Assembly: GCA_024710675.1 (NCBI GenBank)
Contig: JANJUH010000138.1
Span: 1-6,078 of the forward strand
Length of the DNA stretch: 6,078 nucleotides
Direction of reading: 5' to 3'
From: Lysobacterales bacterium
GTDB lineage: Bacteria > Pseudomonadota > Gammaproteobacteria > Xanthomonadales > SZUA-5
Each line of letters begins with the position of its first letter. Positions within the stretch are counted from its first letter, which is position 1. A model generated the notes under the pieces. The model had not been told where the DNA came from, did not search any database, and was given only the letters and a program-made list of their open reading frames with translations. This document shows positions 5,712 through 6,078 of this stretch, in pieces. The position numbers and the translations under genes are program-made.

Positions 5712-6078
5712 TTATGCCCAAGGCTGCCGCTTGCACTGCCCAGGACTGATGGCCTGTTGTTCAGGATTCCCGGGGGCGTCCGCACAGAAGGCGGCGTAAT
5801 CGGCATAGCCGGGAAAATCGCGTCCCGGCGCGCACCATGCACAGTCCGGATCGGCCGGGATCCGCACCTCGCGGGTGCGCGCGGCCAGCGCATCGACGAG
5901 CAGCAATCGGCCGATCAGCGGCTCGCCGATGCCGAGCAGCCATTTCAGCGTCTCACTCGCCTGCCACAGGCCGACGAGGCCCGGCAGCACGCCGAGCACG
6001 CCGATGTCGGCACAGTTCGGCGCGTCCTCGGGGGCCGGCGGCTCGGGGAACAGGCAGCGATAACAGGGCGCGAAACCG
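5712..6078 (-). CDS. moeB: MoeB/ThiF/HesA-family adenylyltransferase, C-terminal part only
   Basis: The last 121 codons of a gene whose start lies beyond the right edge of the window. The family activates the C-terminal glycine of a ubiquitin-like sulfur carrier (MoaD or ThiS) by adenylation, in molybdopterin or thiazole synthesis. The visible part contains the first zinc-binding pair PCYRC (4-8 of the fragment), the NCADIGVLGVLPGLVG segment that carries the conserved Cys in MoeB/ThiF, the helix LWQASETLKWLLGIGEPL, the strand GRLLLVDAL, and the second zinc pair CAWC. The tail YADYAAFCAD matches the normal DYxxFC ending of MoeB proteins, so the C-terminus looks intact. The adenylation domain with its Arg finger and ATP site is off the window. 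ThiF or HesA cannot be excluded without it; MoeB is the best guess. Confidence 0.88.
   Translation of the reverse strand, partial: GFAPCYRCLFPEPPAPEDAPNCADIGVLGVLPGLVGLWQASETLKWLLGIGEPLIGRLLLVDALAARTREVRIPADPDCAWCAPGRDFPGYADYAAFCADAPGNPEQQAISPGQCKRQPWA

Noticed and set aside
4642..5799. Long plus-strand open frame opposite folD and tatT (385 codons)
   Set aside because: Ser/Arg/Thr/Pro-rich shadow of folD on the other strand; folD has every catalytic motif, so this frame is not a gene.

Overview
This 6078-base window is GC-rich and appears to come from a proteobacterium. A gammaproteobacterium is my best inference, from the moeB, folD and TRAP-transporter gene types and the strong GC bias at codon third positions; nothing in the window fixes the species. 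All seven genes I can support lie on the minus strand, so the window reads biologically from right to left. Two genes run off the edges: the C-terminal part of a MoeB/ThiF-family enzyme at the right, and the N-terminal 340 codons of a SIR2-TIR protein at the left.

In transcriptional order (right to left): (1) moeB-like adenylyl/sulfurtransferase, 3' end only. (2) folD, complete, 30 bases downstream. (3) A TPR-type outer-membrane or periplasmic lipoprotein of the TatT family, 9 bases after folD. (4-6) The three components of a TRAP transporter: DctP binding protein, DctQ small membrane subunit and DctM large membrane subunit. They are tightly coupled to each other and to tatT by ATGA/GTGA stop-start overlaps or a gap of about 14 bases. 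Together tatT-dctP-dctQ-dctM look like a TPR-associated (TatT) TRAP transporter, in which a lipoprotein works with the periplasmic binding protein to hand a ligand to a sodium-driven permease. The binding protein has Trp164 where TRAP binding proteins normally have the carboxylate-binding Arg, which suggests a ligand other than a simple carboxylate.

After dctM there is a 103-base gap with no visible terminator. The character of the DNA then changes. The last gene (bases 1-1021, cut by the window edge) is less GC-rich and uses codons its neighbours avoid. It encodes a SIR2-like domain followed by a short linker and the start of a TIR domain. It is uninterrupted and has a good ribosome-binding site. 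This is the most interesting object here: two NAD-related domains in one protein, with a non-standard SIR2 active site, probably part of an accessory defence or stress-effector locus that continues to the left.
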